Below, piece after piece: positions 1 through 11,200 of a stretch of 64,000 nucleotides of DNA. The stretch comes from Baylisascaris procyonis. Taxonomy: Eukaryota > Nematoda > Chromadorea > Rhabditida > Ascarididae. Position 1 is the first letter of the stretch. Each line of letters begins with the position of its first letter. Below the pieces are notes generated by a model. The model did not search any database. It saw only the letters and a program-made list of their open reading frames with translations, and was not told the origin of the DNA. Made by a program: the position numbers and the translations under genes. The stretch spans positions 186,001 to 250,000 of the forward strand of contig JAZARR010000070.1 of NCBI GenBank assembly GCA_037389465.1, given 5' to 3'.

Positions 1-1785
1 CTTGCTCTACGATCAACAACGTTACTGTAACCGTTTGGAGGCATCTACAATGTTCTATCCACTGAAAGTTGATATTTCTATTGCGATCGTCTAGGCTTCG
101 CCCGCGCAAATGGCTCCACATGACTGTCACGTGCAGCCCTCGGTGGCGGGAACGTATTGTAAACTAGTGCACCCACTTCTTCATTGCAATCCATTGCAAG
201 ACGTTCAAGCATGAATTACATACAGATCAAAAGATTCTAACGTCCAAAATGACAACAGTAGGCTTGAAGCCGATGGAGATCACTCATCAGAAAACGATCG
301 TAGAAAATTTAAACATAAGTATCTAGCAACTCTCAGGCAGATTATTGTTGAAGGAATCAACATTAAAAGCGAAGGCAATCGAAATGATCACAAGGGAAGG
401 GGGTGCTCGGATGAATAAATTAACAATTGAATGTTGCAAGATCACAGCAAATCCGAACTATGCAGAATTCGATAAATCTATGCAACAAACAGCACACATC
501 ACAAATTGTACTCATCACTCACTTTCTATAAATACATTTTAAATTAAAAGTATACACAAGTATTATTCATAAACAATGGATGAAAGCAGAAGGATAATCA
601 AATACACTATGATATCAATGGTATTTTACTAAGAAAGAAAATCTTTAAAGAAAGGATGCGATGTGGAAAATTTGCAAAGAAAAAAACAACAATAACACGG
701 AAATGTTGAAAAGTCTTCCACTCACAACCCCAGAAAGGCCACATTGTTAAGTAGATACGACCTATCCTGTGAGTAGGTCGAAAAGCTCATTTCAACCGGA
801 AAAACTGATAGATATCATAGAAATAAGGATTTCATACCTCCCTACACAAGTAACATAAAACTCGGTAGTTCCACAATCACTTTTCAAGCAGATAGAAAGA
901 TGAGGCCATATGTTCAGTGCCAAGTAATCCCAAATGCAATAATAAAGTGCCTAGAATCGAGAATGAACTAACCATCTTCGCACTGAAGTCACAAGCGATC
1001 GCAGTCTCACCGTTCGCCAACGAACATCCCTCCATTTTAAGTACTTTAGTATGCGCTGGAAGAGACTGCTTGTTGATCTTTGTGCACCGAGGCGTTTCTC
1101 CACGAATACACTCGTCCACCTTAATTGGAACTTTATATACTCTTATTTCTTACCGTATTCACTTGGGTATAGGCCTTTCCGGAATAGCTTGATTCCGGAA
1201 AGGTCTATACCCGAGATGAGTTCATTAATACAACTGAAACTGAAGAGGCGATAAGCCATTCAACTCTGCTGAATATAAGAAGTGGATAACGACTTTGCAC
1301 TCTACTGGAGAATGAGAGTTGTGGCGTCTCTATTTTGCTAAGAGAAGGAGGGAAGAGAGTTCGGCTCCAACCGAGGGTGAAGGTGAAATCATACAATATC
1401 GGGGCCCCTATGGCAGATCCCAAAGTATACCTACTCATGGACCCCAGAAGTAAGGACGAGACTGTTTCAGTTCGGAGCTCTCAAGGTTTAGCAGTGGAGT
1501 CCCCTCGCCTGAAGCAAAATTAATACTTAGTAAAGCATTATTCGCTATAGTGACGACTATGTTTCGCTACGTTGCAGTATAAAAGATAGTACAAGAATGA
1601 AGAGCATAGCTGACTGCTTAGCTAAACATCCGGAACCCACTTTACTGCTACGATTCTGTTACCTTGGTGCACTCAATGTATGACAGGAGAAAAAACTCTC
1701 ACCTGGCTCCGACTGATACATTCGTATCGACTGGGCGATTGCCACCAGTGATGGCTGTATCAACCACACTCGTATCCAGGCCTGG
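1..1785. other. No gene recognised at left edge
   Basis: Short open frames only, none with convincing splice borders or a family match. Contains the hairpin at 1163-1214. If copy I resembles copy II, this should be the intron or exons downstream of KSGVTAL. Confidence 0.5.
1163..1214. repeat. Hairpin (inverted repeat, ~22-bp arms)
   Basis: GGGTATAGGCCTTTCCGGAAT is followed after about 6 bases by its near-perfect reverse complement (ATTCCGGAAAGGTCTATACCC, one mismatch). It may be a foldback transposon remnant or an RNA stem; nothing adjacent decides this. Confidence 0.8.
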
Positions 1786-2083
1786 ATTGTGTTGCTCGAG
1801 ACGCTTTCCAGATCCGTATCTATAGCCTCTTGACGATCCTAGAGAATATATATTACTTGCTGCTTTTGTAGTAATCCAACAGTCTAATTCTAATCAGAAC
1901 ATTCCCAAGACAACCATTGAGCAAATGGCAGAGACGCAGAGCGTGAATGACTACGTTCACATAACCACATGGCAAACAGCCAAGAAACACTTCAATCCAA
2001 ATTTTTAAACTCTCAAAACTTCGCAGCTCTATTCCACCAACAACAAAAACTGCGGCAATGCTGATAGGAGTCTAAAGACTTAC

Positions 2084-2325
2084 TAAACAGCAGGAACGAC
2101 GTTTTGCTTCGGTTGCCAGTCGAAAGCAACTGTAGGCAGAAAGGAGGTGGCTGGCCAATGCGACCGTGTTCTTGTCAGGGGCGGCGGTGAACGGCTCGTG
2201 AGTCCTCCTTCTCGGTATGCCCGATGTGCACACTTTGGCTAGCATAGCCATCAGCTCATCCAGCTGTCGCTGGCATCTAGTCAGTGCCGTTACACCTGAC
2301 TTCGTGCGCAACCAACAATCCTCCG
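2084..2325 (-). CDS. eel-1 (HUWE1): HUWE1 exon (KSGVTAL...), copy I
   Basis: Copy of 28234-28475: TKSGVTALTRCQRQLDELMA MLAKVCTSGIPRRRTHEP. Donor TTA/GTAAGTCT. No convincing further HUWE1 exon lies between here and position 1, though a GTTACA/GTAACG context at 24-40 resembles the 3' border of the exon at 27243. Confidence 0.78.
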
Positions 2326-3292
2326 CTGCAGCAAGCCTTTCTGAAAATTGCTTTCACGTGAACCCGGAACTCTAACGCTTCGCTGCGATGTGTGTAGTAG
2401 GGGGAGGAGGGAGGAGGGGGACTGGCGTCATCGGCTGCGTCAAAGAACTCGGAGAAGAGTATAATCGGTATTCTCTGTTCTGATGCACACACCATACACC
2501 ATCCATACCTCTCTCAGCCAAAGATCGCACTATACTCAGCACATTCACGTAACTCGCCAACGCAATCAATTACGGAACATAGTTCCCTTTCCTGTAGGAT
2601 GAAATGCGCATGAATCCTGACTAAATGAGTCTCCTTTTCAAAGACGCTTTTTCGAACCAACTCTTAAATTTCATCCATCCCCAACTGAACTCAGCTTCGT
2701 TCTCCTGATATGTCGCTTCGCACGATCTTTTCTCTGACAAGCAAAGATCTCAAACCTTCGATGGAAGAATTCAAAGCCCCATGATTACATCAACAAATAC
2801 AACACGAGTGCTAATGTTTTCACAACGACAGCACTTCTTCGTTATTTTATCATTCAGAAGTCGTCGTATCGACCAACCGGTTTTCGACTCCCCAATGAAC
2901 ATTCAAACAGAACAGCTAAATTAGCTCTAACTAAACACGTTAACACCATTTTAAATCACTACACGCTGGCCGTGGATCACCCCTTCGCTAAGAATCACCT
3001 TTAACTAATCATTTATATCCAAATTTTAAGGCTCGCAACTAGAAGACCAATGTGACCTGAAGATGCACCCCACGACCTCATTCCTCTGTCTCCGAGAATC
3101 CCATACAGAAACACTCATAATACTCCCAATAAATTCACTGTTACGATCGGTAACAACATGTAAACAAAGCATTAGGAAAACCAAAACTATCTCGTTCCTA
3201 ATCTAACCTAGCATCGCATCATCAGAATATCAACCCAACACTTTCAACTGCCTAATACTAAAAGAAGTGGTAAAAATATAAATAACACTAAC

Positions 3293-3557
3293 GAAGATAG
3301 ATGGGACAAGAATTGCTCTTATGAGGAACACTTTCTGCTCCCACTGAATCACAAGGATGCTCTGTAGTCGCCTCCAATGGTACATGCGATGCACTCATAT
3401 CCACTTCATCGACGTCGTCCGTCTGGGTCGCTGATGAAACCTTGATGACCGCGTTGAATGCCTGCAGCACGGCGCTTTCCCATGCCAACAATCTATAAGA
3501 AAGCTCTTTATTTTCGTAGAATCGTCCAAAATCCAAGCCACGAGTATCCAACACGCT
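3293..3557 (-). CDS. eel-1 (HUWE1): HUWE1 exon (LAWES...), copy I
   Basis: Encodes ENKELSYRLLAWESAVLQAF then a TQTDDVDEVDMSAS tail. Human has SQLYCSLVWESTVLL. The start may be 3557 or 3565 (both AG, phases 0 and 1); neither fits the phase-2 end of the exon at 4070. Donor C/GTTAGTG gives phase 1, fitting the exon at 2325. Confidence 0.75.
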
Positions 3558-4069
3558 CTGCGTACCTATCGCTCAAAGGAAGCTAGTGACAAAACTTGCT
3601 TCAAATTCTTTACATATTCAACATATAAGCAAATACAGACCGCCATAATATAAGCTAAGGTGCCATCAATACAGAAGCCTCAAGGAGAAACGATACGCCT
3701 AGAAAATAAATGTAATCGAGAGATTCATTTTTTGGAAGCTACACGTTGCAGGTTTTTGTTCACAAACCCCTCCTCTATAATTCACCCGCGAATACTCTTT
3801 TTGGGGAAATGTAAAGGCTATGACCTTCCACATGAACATAAAGTTTCGCATCGCATCCGCACATCCAGTAAACTTTCCCCAGATTTTCTTTCGAATATGC
3901 GTTCATCTACAACTATGAAAGACGACATTAGTAAGGTCAGCATGAAGAAGCTTTCGTTTCGAAAAGCAATAAATACTGCTAGCCTAACGTGCATATCAAC
4001 AGCGAAATACATAAAGCATTTCACTGACAAAAATAACAACAATATCACGTGTAAATAAACGAAGCGAAC

Positions 4070-4398
4070 CTTTGCAGGTGATGGCACGCAGCCATCAGTT
4101 TGCATCCGGTCTTCCCATTAGTCCAGTATTTGAGCACATTATTCCTCAGATTCGGATTCACTCCAAATGCCATTTTCGATAAATTTGTAAGCAGCGAGCT
4201 GAACACCATAACAGCGCACAGAAGTGGAAGTGCCTGATTGACCGGTACACCAATTAAAAGCGAGGCACAATTAGCCGATGCCGGTGTAGCTTGCTCCGTG
4301 TTAGTGGTCGGTGTGGTGCAGAGCTCAATAAGCTGCTCGCAATATGACAGCAATTGCTGAGTTATGCTTTCAACGATCTCGTCATTCCGTGTTTGTTG
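4070..4398 (-). CDS. eel-1 (HUWE1): HUWE1 exon (QALPLL...), intact copy
   Basis: From CATTGCAG to AAAG/GTTCGC. It encodes IVESITQQLLSYCEQLIELC, then VNQALPLLCAVMVFSSLLTN, in the position of human LLQLDSILSSLEPLH...ATPLLHALTAAHAYIMMF, and NNVLKYWTNGKTGCKLMAAC. The intact parent of the right part of the fused exon at 30238-30526. Confidence 0.87.
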
Positions 4399-4837
4399 CT
4401 GCAATGAGGATATATTTCAGTTCAAATATTACTCCGGTGTTTGCCCTGTTAATCTCGCGCAAAGACAAGGGGAGGAAGGAGGAGGCGAGGGAAGAGGCAG
4501 AAAGGAAAGATGTATTCTCCTTCGAAAAAATTTCACATGCAGTGTGAGACGTTCGGAAATGTATTTGTGGCCTAAAACATCAACAGCAATCGGCAACGCA
4601 CGCCATCGCAAGATGTGTGCATTTAAACTTACAATTACGTTGTATTGACGGACAACCTCGCAAATCAATGAATCAATAAATGGGTAGCTAAGATCAGTAC
4701 ATGGAATCATGTAGTCAAATGCCAATAATACTTTTAAAAAATGCACTAAGGCTACCCTTGCTTAAATATCTTCAAAAACCTGACCCCTCATACTCACTGA
4801 CTTTTTGGGCAATCACTACAGAAAGGAAATAACTTAC

Positions 4838-5122
4838 ATAAAGATAGCGAAGGATGTTAGAGACGAGCTGAGGGAAGATCGACTGCGATACTTCGAGTGG
4901 AATCTGTCTCACAAAAAGCAGCGTTATTAGTCTATTCGCGGCACCGCTTCTGACGAAAGCTTCAGCTTGCTCCGAGGATGCACTCTGCGTAAGCAATGTC
5001 TCCAACAGCTTGCTCACGTTAAGCAGGTATTCACCCAACGGTAACACCTTCTCTCCGATCACCACGGTCTCTGGAGACAGACCCAAGTCTCGCGCCGCAC
5101 TTCTTTCTGACATAGGTGACAT
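4838..5122 (-). CDS. eel-1 (HUWE1): HUWE1 exon (LPLGEYLLNV...)
   Basis: A 95-codon exon, phase 0 to 0. It encodes EKVLPLGEYLLNVSKLLETL LTQSASSEQAEAFV, matching human [35 protein letters not shown], then IPLEVSQSIFPQLVSNILRY. Acceptor GAACAG (5122) fits phase; TTTAG (5129) looks better but does not. Donor TAT/GTAAGT. Confidence 0.92.
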
Positions 5123-5429
5123 CTGTTCCCTAAATGAAAAAGCAATTAAAAAAGACCGATCGGTGGTCTATCCCAAAGCAAGTTGTGTGTATGCAAAAAC
5201 CTGCAGCAGTTAACTCTCATCACAAATTGCGGTATAGCCCACCACACCTTCCAGGTCACTGCGTAATAATTTCTGCGAATTAAAAAAACCCCACAAACAG
5301 TAGCACAATAAAAGGAATTCTTATCAAAAACTTTCGTGGTATTAACCTTGTAGCACCATTAGAAGCGTAATCTCCACTCATATGGACCTCCCTTCTTAGC
5401 ATTAGATTTGAATATGCAAACGCTTCTAC

Positions 5430-5789
5430 CTGTTCGGAAGCGCACCCCGCGTCGCCTGCTTTTCCCCGCCGACAGGTTACGCGTTGTTTCCGAATTCTAG
5501 GTGTGCAACGCCCTTGCCCACTCGCATGGAACAAGCCTTTATATATAAGCGGGTTAAAGAAAAGGAAGAAAAACATGTTGGGTGCGGCGGAAGGTGGATC
5601 GTCATCGTCTTCATCGGATGTGTCATTGTTGCTGGTCACATTTTGTTCATCGTTCTGGCTAGGTGAACCTGCTGATACTGTAACATTCGATGCGTTCGCC
5701 GTCACAGATTGCAAGCAACGACTTGAGGAGAGCGACATCACACACCGTGGTTGCTCGCATGACGCGAACTCAACCAACTTATCCAACAT
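5430..5789 (-). CDS. eel-1 (HUWE1): HUWE1 exon (MLDKLVEFAS... acidic)
   Basis: From GTTTCAG to CAG/GTAGAA, phase 0 to 0. It begins MLDKLVEFASCEQPRCVMSL SSSRC, matching human [23 protein letters not shown], then NDTSDEDDDDPPSA like the human SSEDEEEEE tract. The later part (FFFLFFNPLIYKGL...) looks like retained intron, so the true exon may end near 5553 with a short extra exon before 5430. Confidence 0.78.
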
Positions 5790-6260
5790 CTGAAACAAGT
5801 AACGAAATGATAGAAGGCAACTTGCCACATAGTCTGTGCTTCAGTTTCAAAAGTAGCAATCACACACGTTACGATCTGGGACTCCCATATTCCGTCAACT
5901 GCTAGCTTACCGGAAACAAAACTCACCCAACACTAAGCAACAACGATCCTCAAGTTTCAATGATGCCAGCTAGTGAAGCTGATCCTGTACTAGCAAGTGA
6001 AGCCTGCTAGCGAAAATATCCGCCTTTCCTTCGCTGTTTTTTGAGGCCCTCGGACTACAAGTCAACCTCTCCAGATCCCAAAATCTGTGGCTTATTCCCT
6101 CTCCCTTTGAGATGGGAAATGCGAGCTGTGCGTATTCAATTGAAATTACGAATCTAGAGTGTAATGAAGAGGTGGAAGCATTCATACAAGAAATCAACTA
6201 TCCAAAGAAACTACAAAAAATTAAATTGGCCAATCACGGAATTGACTAAAGTACACTCAC

Positions 6261-6352
6261 CTTTACTATTGGGCTAAGAAGTAGAGGTCGAAGTGTCGGT
6301 TGATGTCGCAGAAGATCGTCAAGCGCTGAGCCCAAACTCACTGATGCTTCAT
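6261..6352 (-). CDS. eel-1 (HUWE1): HUWE1 exon (LGSALDDLLRHQPTL)
   Basis: A 92-bp exon from GCTCCAG to AAG/GTGAGT. It reads EASVSLGSALDDLLRHQPTL RPLLLSPIVK, very close to human [25 protein letters not shown]. It needs a phase-1 donor, which fits the exon at 44885 (RRRNEM) 38 kb away and not its actual upstream neighbour. Confidence 0.92.
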
Positions 6353-6621
6353 CTGGAGCAAAATGAAATGAGAATGCAGGCTGAGCCCAAAATACTCTTA
6401 TTTTGATAGTTTATCTACTCTAACATACTAGCACAGGTAAAACAAAAAATTACTAAGGAATTACCTCTTAAATGAAACTAAATTAAACTTTGAACACGAA
6501 TATTGCACAAATATTAATAGCACCACAGCACACGTCATGTGAACATCGTTATGTCGAACTGATATGACCTTACTAAACTTTACTTGTTAATGTTATTTTA
6601 CAAGCAATTATCAAATCGAAC

Positions 6622-6729
6622 CTTGCCAAACTGTGGCTGCCATTCATGCACCTCGACGAGTCTTGCAAAGAAGCTCTCTTCATCGGGTGCCGATTTGATA
6701 TGTTCGATGAGCTGCATGCATCGCGGCAA
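6622..6729 (-). CDS. eel-1 (HUWE1): HUWE1 first recognisable N-terminal exon, copy I
   Basis: Codes for the same peptide as 31008-31115 (QLIEHIKSAPDEESFFARLV), with only silent differences such as GCATGC/GCATAC at the Cys-Met codons. Borders CTTTAG and AAG/GTTCGA. It sits at the low end of duplicated block B. Confidence 0.8.
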
Positions 6730-7384
6730 CTAAAACAACACCAACTTAGTGTCTAAACAACGGCCAACTACCGGTATAATTGCCACCTGATGAACGGTAC
6801 CATTCAACATTCATTTACACCGCTCTAATAAAAACATACCAAACCTTTTTTTTTTACTTTTGAGGTTAAACCATCTCCCTTTCGTTTCGCTATAACATTT
6901 CACCCCTTCCTTTCGGTTATTCCAAATCTCACGAAAACAACTTCTATTGCACTGTTGCCCTACAATGCTATACAATATGACGTTTACATCCATTTGCACT
7001 CTAAGAAAGCCTCAATATATAAGGCTTCCATTGCTAGCCTTGCTACAATCCTCTAATCCATAGAACATGTTCAACATGATCAGATCAAGCCAATGCTATT
7101 TCCAAATCCATGTTCTTCTGCAAGAATAACCATTCTGTTAAACTTCGAATGCCTATTTTATAAACCAAACAGAGATGAAATAAAAAATTATTCAAGAGAA
7201 GGGCAAAGGAAATTTGCGTCAAGATCAAACTCTCCTTAACGGTAACCAAAAACAACGGATATATCTCTCTTGAGACTGGCATTTCCAATGAGGGAAAAAA
7301 CCAAAACCTTATAGGAAAAAGGTGGTAAAATAACAAATGCATTTAAGTGACTCGCCCTACAAGTTGAAAACGATAACACCATTT

Positions 7385-7401
7385 ATAAAAAAAAAAAAAA
7401 A
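7385..7401. repeat. Poly-A run, length differs between duplicates
   Basis: About 17 A, against about 9 in the duplicate near 31775. Replication slippage or base-calling uncertainty. Confidence 0.8.
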
Positions 7402-7612
7402 AATATTTAAATGGTTTTTGTAAAATGAAAGCTTTCAACATTCAAATGCATCGATCGCCCACACGGAGTGACAATGAAATGACAACAAATAGTAGACTAC
7501 TTACTGGAAGTGAGTGGCAATGCCTCTCATTTAATACCTGGACAGACTTAGCGCATTTCTTCACTTAAATAGTACACTGCATCATTCCGTTTAACTATAG
7601 GGAACACCCCTT

Positions 7613-7627
7613 CCCCCCCCCCCCCCC
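7613..7627. repeat. Poly-C run, length differs between duplicates
   Basis: About 15 C, against 6 C at the same place in the duplicate (about 31993-31998). Confidence 0.8.
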
Positions 7628-9377
7628 TCCCGAACTATGAATCTTTGATTACTCTACGGTCCCATAACCCCATCCAAAATTTTGAAACGAAAACTTCATT
7701 GCTCTAGCCAAGTACAGTGAACTGGCCTTGGCAACACTCCTTAATAACCTACTTCTATTCAATTTTAGGTAGCAATGACTGATTCTTTAAAGCTTGAGTT
7801 GACAGAGAAGGCAAGCGATAAATCCAATAAACTCTGCTTGCACCCAGGCAAACAGGTCAAATAAAAATACAGGTAGAGCACCTTTCAATTTACAGCATCC
7901 TTCATGCAAACCTTCTTAAGTTAAAAAACAATCCAACATAGTGGCTGACTTTAAAAATCGCGCAATGCTTCTCAACATTTTCACTCAACGTCCCACTTAG
8001 GGACAATCGAAACCATCGACCCCCATACCCTACCTCCCTTTCAAGGTGTACTAGCTTCGTTCTCAAAATGGGCGGTGCTATGCAAATTTACGCGTTTCTG
8101 CAAATATTACAAACAAATTGCTGTCTATGATCCCTTCAAATATTAAAATATATTGAAATCAAAAATTAAACTACGATCATCAAACAAAACAAATCAAAAC
8201 TCACAATGTCAGCGTTGCATGGTCGCAATGACTCGATATCAATTTTCATTGTTTTATACGTATATACAGAAAATCACACATAAAAACCGATCGGCAAACA
8301 CACAAACCAGAGATCGAAGCCTGAAATTTCAAATATTCTATAATCGATTTTATTACTCATTCGGCATGGACGAATATCAACTCATAAAGATTAAACAAAC
8401 TTATATTCTACCAAAAAGAATAGGCAATTAAAAAAACTCCCCTTTAGATGAAAGGGACAAATAGGAGCATAGCGGCTTTTGCTAATCAGGTAGGATATGC
8501 GAAACCAGCTAGGTTATTACTCAAGTAGGCTACAATTAGTCAGGTGGGGAACATGCAGGCAATAACGACCACTTCCTTCTCCCTTCCTCTCTCACACTTC
8601 CCTCTCCGGATGGGATAGGGGGTAGGCAGTCGCAAATTTGAAAATTTTCAAGAAATGAGTCGATGAAAGATAAACCTGACTCCACTGCCCCCAATTTTTT
8701 GAGCAATAAACATTCGTAAAGCTAAATTAGTGTGAACTTTGGTCTTAGCAAATAGCCGCCGAACGAGGTAAAAATTTTAAAAACGGGAACACAGGGGATG
8801 GGACTTGGAGGAGAGGGGTATGCGAGGATGTAAGCAGCAAACGATTACATCAAGTAACGATAAAATGAAGAAAAATAAGATAAATAAATACACTCAGAAA
8901 AATAACATGCACGCCAATGATCGACACATGGCATTCGATAAAGGATATCGGATCATCGGGCTAGTCGTACATTTAAATACCTCAAAAGGGAGTAAATTGT
9001 GGTTTCCTATGCTTTCGATCAAGTGCTAAAGCCTCCCCGAACGAAAAGTGTTTTTTTGGAACACACTCGATTCGTTAACTTAGCGAATTTAACTTACAAA
9101 ATTTACGATGACATTCAACACCACTAAGTCATACAGAATATATGCTGTAATCCACAATCCATAGGTCATGTCTACCAGGTCTTACCGCATCAACCTTCTA
9201 TGGTTTATGATCTGAAACTAGTAGGTAGATGGTTACCTAGACAAACGCACATATCCATAACATGTCATTTGCAAATAAACAACAAATTGCAGACAAACAT
9301 ATAAATAAAATGAATAAAAGTGGAGTGGACGCATTTCTGCGTTTTATATAACACAGAAAAATCGGAAGGGGGCTAAC

Positions 9378-9690
9378 ATATCACCCACTCGCCCTACACT
9401 TTATATAACAATAAAAACCACAAACCTCTACCTCAACCTCAACAATCACTACCTTCGCATTCATTCAGGTAGTGATGACATCACTATATTTAATGCCGTA
9501 ACAAATGCAACGCTAAAACAGCAACTGCACAAAACAGCACAACTCACGTCATCAGAACCAATGGGTGTTGCGGTTTTAGCACATGTGTTGCGCTAATCAA
9601 ACGTTACGCAACACCATTCTACCGTCACTGCAAAATCGTTGTGGGAGATCAGCAAAAGAATACGTCTATTGTGAAACATACCACAGCGTA
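9378..9690. repeat. Dispersed ~300-bp repeat, copy 1
   Basis: Shares long stretches with 19577-19868 (for example AAAACAGCAACTGCACAAAA and GGTGTTGCGGTTTTAGCA), in a different sequence context. The copy at 33750-34058 is simply its block B duplicate. No coding potential; likely a non-autonomous element, type not determined. Confidence 0.75.
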
Positions 9691-10510
9691 AAATGCTTAT
9701 GATGGAGGTGAATGCATACTCAACACAAGCTCAGAGTTCACCGCCACTACGTATTCCTGTCATACAACATTCCTGACGTAAGAGGCAACGATCGCACCTA
9801 TCTAACAGAGGTATGATATTCTATAGATTTATAACGGCAATAGCATCGAAAAAGATAAAAGACCGATTCTGAGGGTATGATTGGTCTTTATAAATGAAGA
9901 TTACTCCATAATTGATGATAAATGATTGCAGAAATGATGACTGATGACCACTTCAAAAATTCCATCTATCGCTGATGATCAATGTTAGGTGGAAAATAAG
10001 GAAAATCCTCTGAAAACTCATTTGAAAATTACCTGCTAGCAAGAGAGAATAAATAATGCACAACATTTTCCCTACGATTTTTTCATTCCAATTCATTCCA
10101 ATTTAAACAATTTAGAAAAGCTTTTTTTAAGAGAAATATAATTCGATTCACGATTGCTCATGCACTGTCTCTATTGCGTTGTGTTATTAACAACAAATAA
10201 AAATATAAAATATAAAATATAATAAAAAATAAGATATGTACGAACAAATCAGCGACTAAATGTATGCGACTATATAAAATAAATGACAACGCGAGGCGAT
10301 AGAGGCTCGTTTACTACGAACAGAACAGCCACAGGACTCACACAAGAGTCAGCACGGTACACACAATGAACAGCAAGCAACTGCGCAGCCTATTTATAGC
10401 TCCGGTTGCGACCCTGAAGGCATTCGGGGGTTATAAACCACAATGGGGATTATGACCTCCGCACAGTACATCAGATCAAACAAATGTGGGCAAATAACTC
10501 GTTATACAAT

Positions 10511-10527
10511 GTGATCGCGGCGATCAC
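10511..10527. repeat. 17-nt palindrome GTGATCGCGGCGATCAC
   Basis: Perfect dyad of 8+1+8 bases in otherwise AT-rich DNA, repeated unchanged in the block B duplicate at 34867-34883. Nearby is a related half-site (TTTGATCGCAGCAGATCA). Could be a binding site or chance. Confidence 0.5.
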
Positions 10528-11029
10528 AAAACTCATTTGATCGCAGCAGATCAGTCATTAACGTAAATCACTCGTTCACAATATACTGTTCATATGTACA
10601 TGCGTACTATTTATAAATCCAGCAAGCAAAACATAGGGAACTATCTGATAATAAAGTAATTGGGAGGATTACTAATAGAAAAATTCAAAGAAATAATAAT
10701 TTAACGCGGTGATCAATTTGCATTCATATAGGACTGACCGGGGTTTGGAGGGACGTTTAAGTCTTTGACAAAAAAGTTTCGCTTCCATATGTTTTTGCCA
10801 ACCCTCCTCTCCTACACCCAAATATACATGGAATTGCCAATATTGATGGCGCTTATTGCTTCAAGAGTGATATCACTTTACAACTCTAAATATCCCACTG
10901 TTCAAATGTGAACTGATTCGAATGGAAGGAATGCGATTAGCTTACTGATCCGAAGATCTTTTTTATTAAGTTTATTCAGGTTTCCTTTCACCTCCGAATT
11001 TAGAGTAATAAATAACAATACTTTTGCAG

Positions 11030-11200
11030 GATCAGCTCAACACTTTATTCCACAATGTAACAGGCGAAGTGATTGATGGTCATCTTTACTGTCAATTCTC
11101 ACAACAATGATACCACAAATGGACCGTCGTGATGGACGTCTTTGGGATCCTAATCATGAATATTTTAGTATTAGTACGACAGGAAGTGCCCAACCTGCTG
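11030..11200 (+). pseudogene. DOMON-like exon, frameshifted
   Basis: Plus-strand exon shape: TTTTGCAG acceptor and CTG/GTAAGC donor. It reads LFHNVTGEVIDGHLYCQFSQ Q, then, after a one-base shift, MIPQMDRRDGRLWDPNHEYF SISTTGSA. The YCQFSQ strand followed by W(D/N)..., a phenylalanine/tyrosine strand and STGSA resembles DOMON domains of FRRS1-like and nematode DOMON proteins. The frameshift and the lack of other exons nearby point to a relic. It lies between the end of HUWE1 copy II and block B. Confidence 0.5.

Larger units (their letters stand above)
2039..4347. repeat. Segmental duplication block A, copy 1
   Basis: Near-identical to 28189-30515 over the whole length, with scattered single-base changes and a short insertion in the other copy. 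The part 1786-3252 is also found at 43233-44700. Contains the HUWE1 exons KSGVTAL, LAWES and QALPLL. Confidence 0.93.
2084..6729 (-). pseudogene. eel-1 (HUWE1): HUWE1/EEL-1 partial copy I
   Basis: Seven minus-strand exons in HUWE1 order: the first recognisable N-terminal exon (6622-6729), then directly LGSALDDLLRHQPTL and the following DUF913-region exons to KSGVTAL. The eight or nine exons carried by copy III are absent. The join 6622 (phase 0) to 6352 (needs phase 1) is out of frame and stops after a few codons, so this copy cannot make a normal N-terminus. Exons from 6352 down are uninterrupted and occur intact only here. Confidence 0.72.
6485..10870. repeat. Segmental duplication block B, copy 1
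   Basis: About 4.4 kb near-identical to 30871-35226. It contains the first HUWE1 exon (6622-6729) and about 4 kb upstream in which I see no gene, only a dispersed repeat (9378-9690), A/C homopolymers and AT-rich tracts. A 5' flank or promoter of HUWE1 could lie here, but no core promoter motif is convincing. Confidence 0.93.

Noticed and set aside
2277..2495. Minus-strand frame rich in Pro/Ser overlapping the KSGVTAL exon (also at 28427-28645)
   Set aside because: Alternative frame running across the splice acceptor; the KSGVTAL frame is the one that matches HUWE1.
3660..4105. Open frames on both strands in block A (duplicated at 29828-30273)
   Set aside because: They lie in the intron between two HUWE1 exons, overlap each other and have no family match.
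8153..8431. 92-codon plus-strand frame conserved in both block B copies
   Set aside because: Conservation is explained by the recent duplication; AT-rich Lys/Asn/Tyr composition, no borders, no domain.
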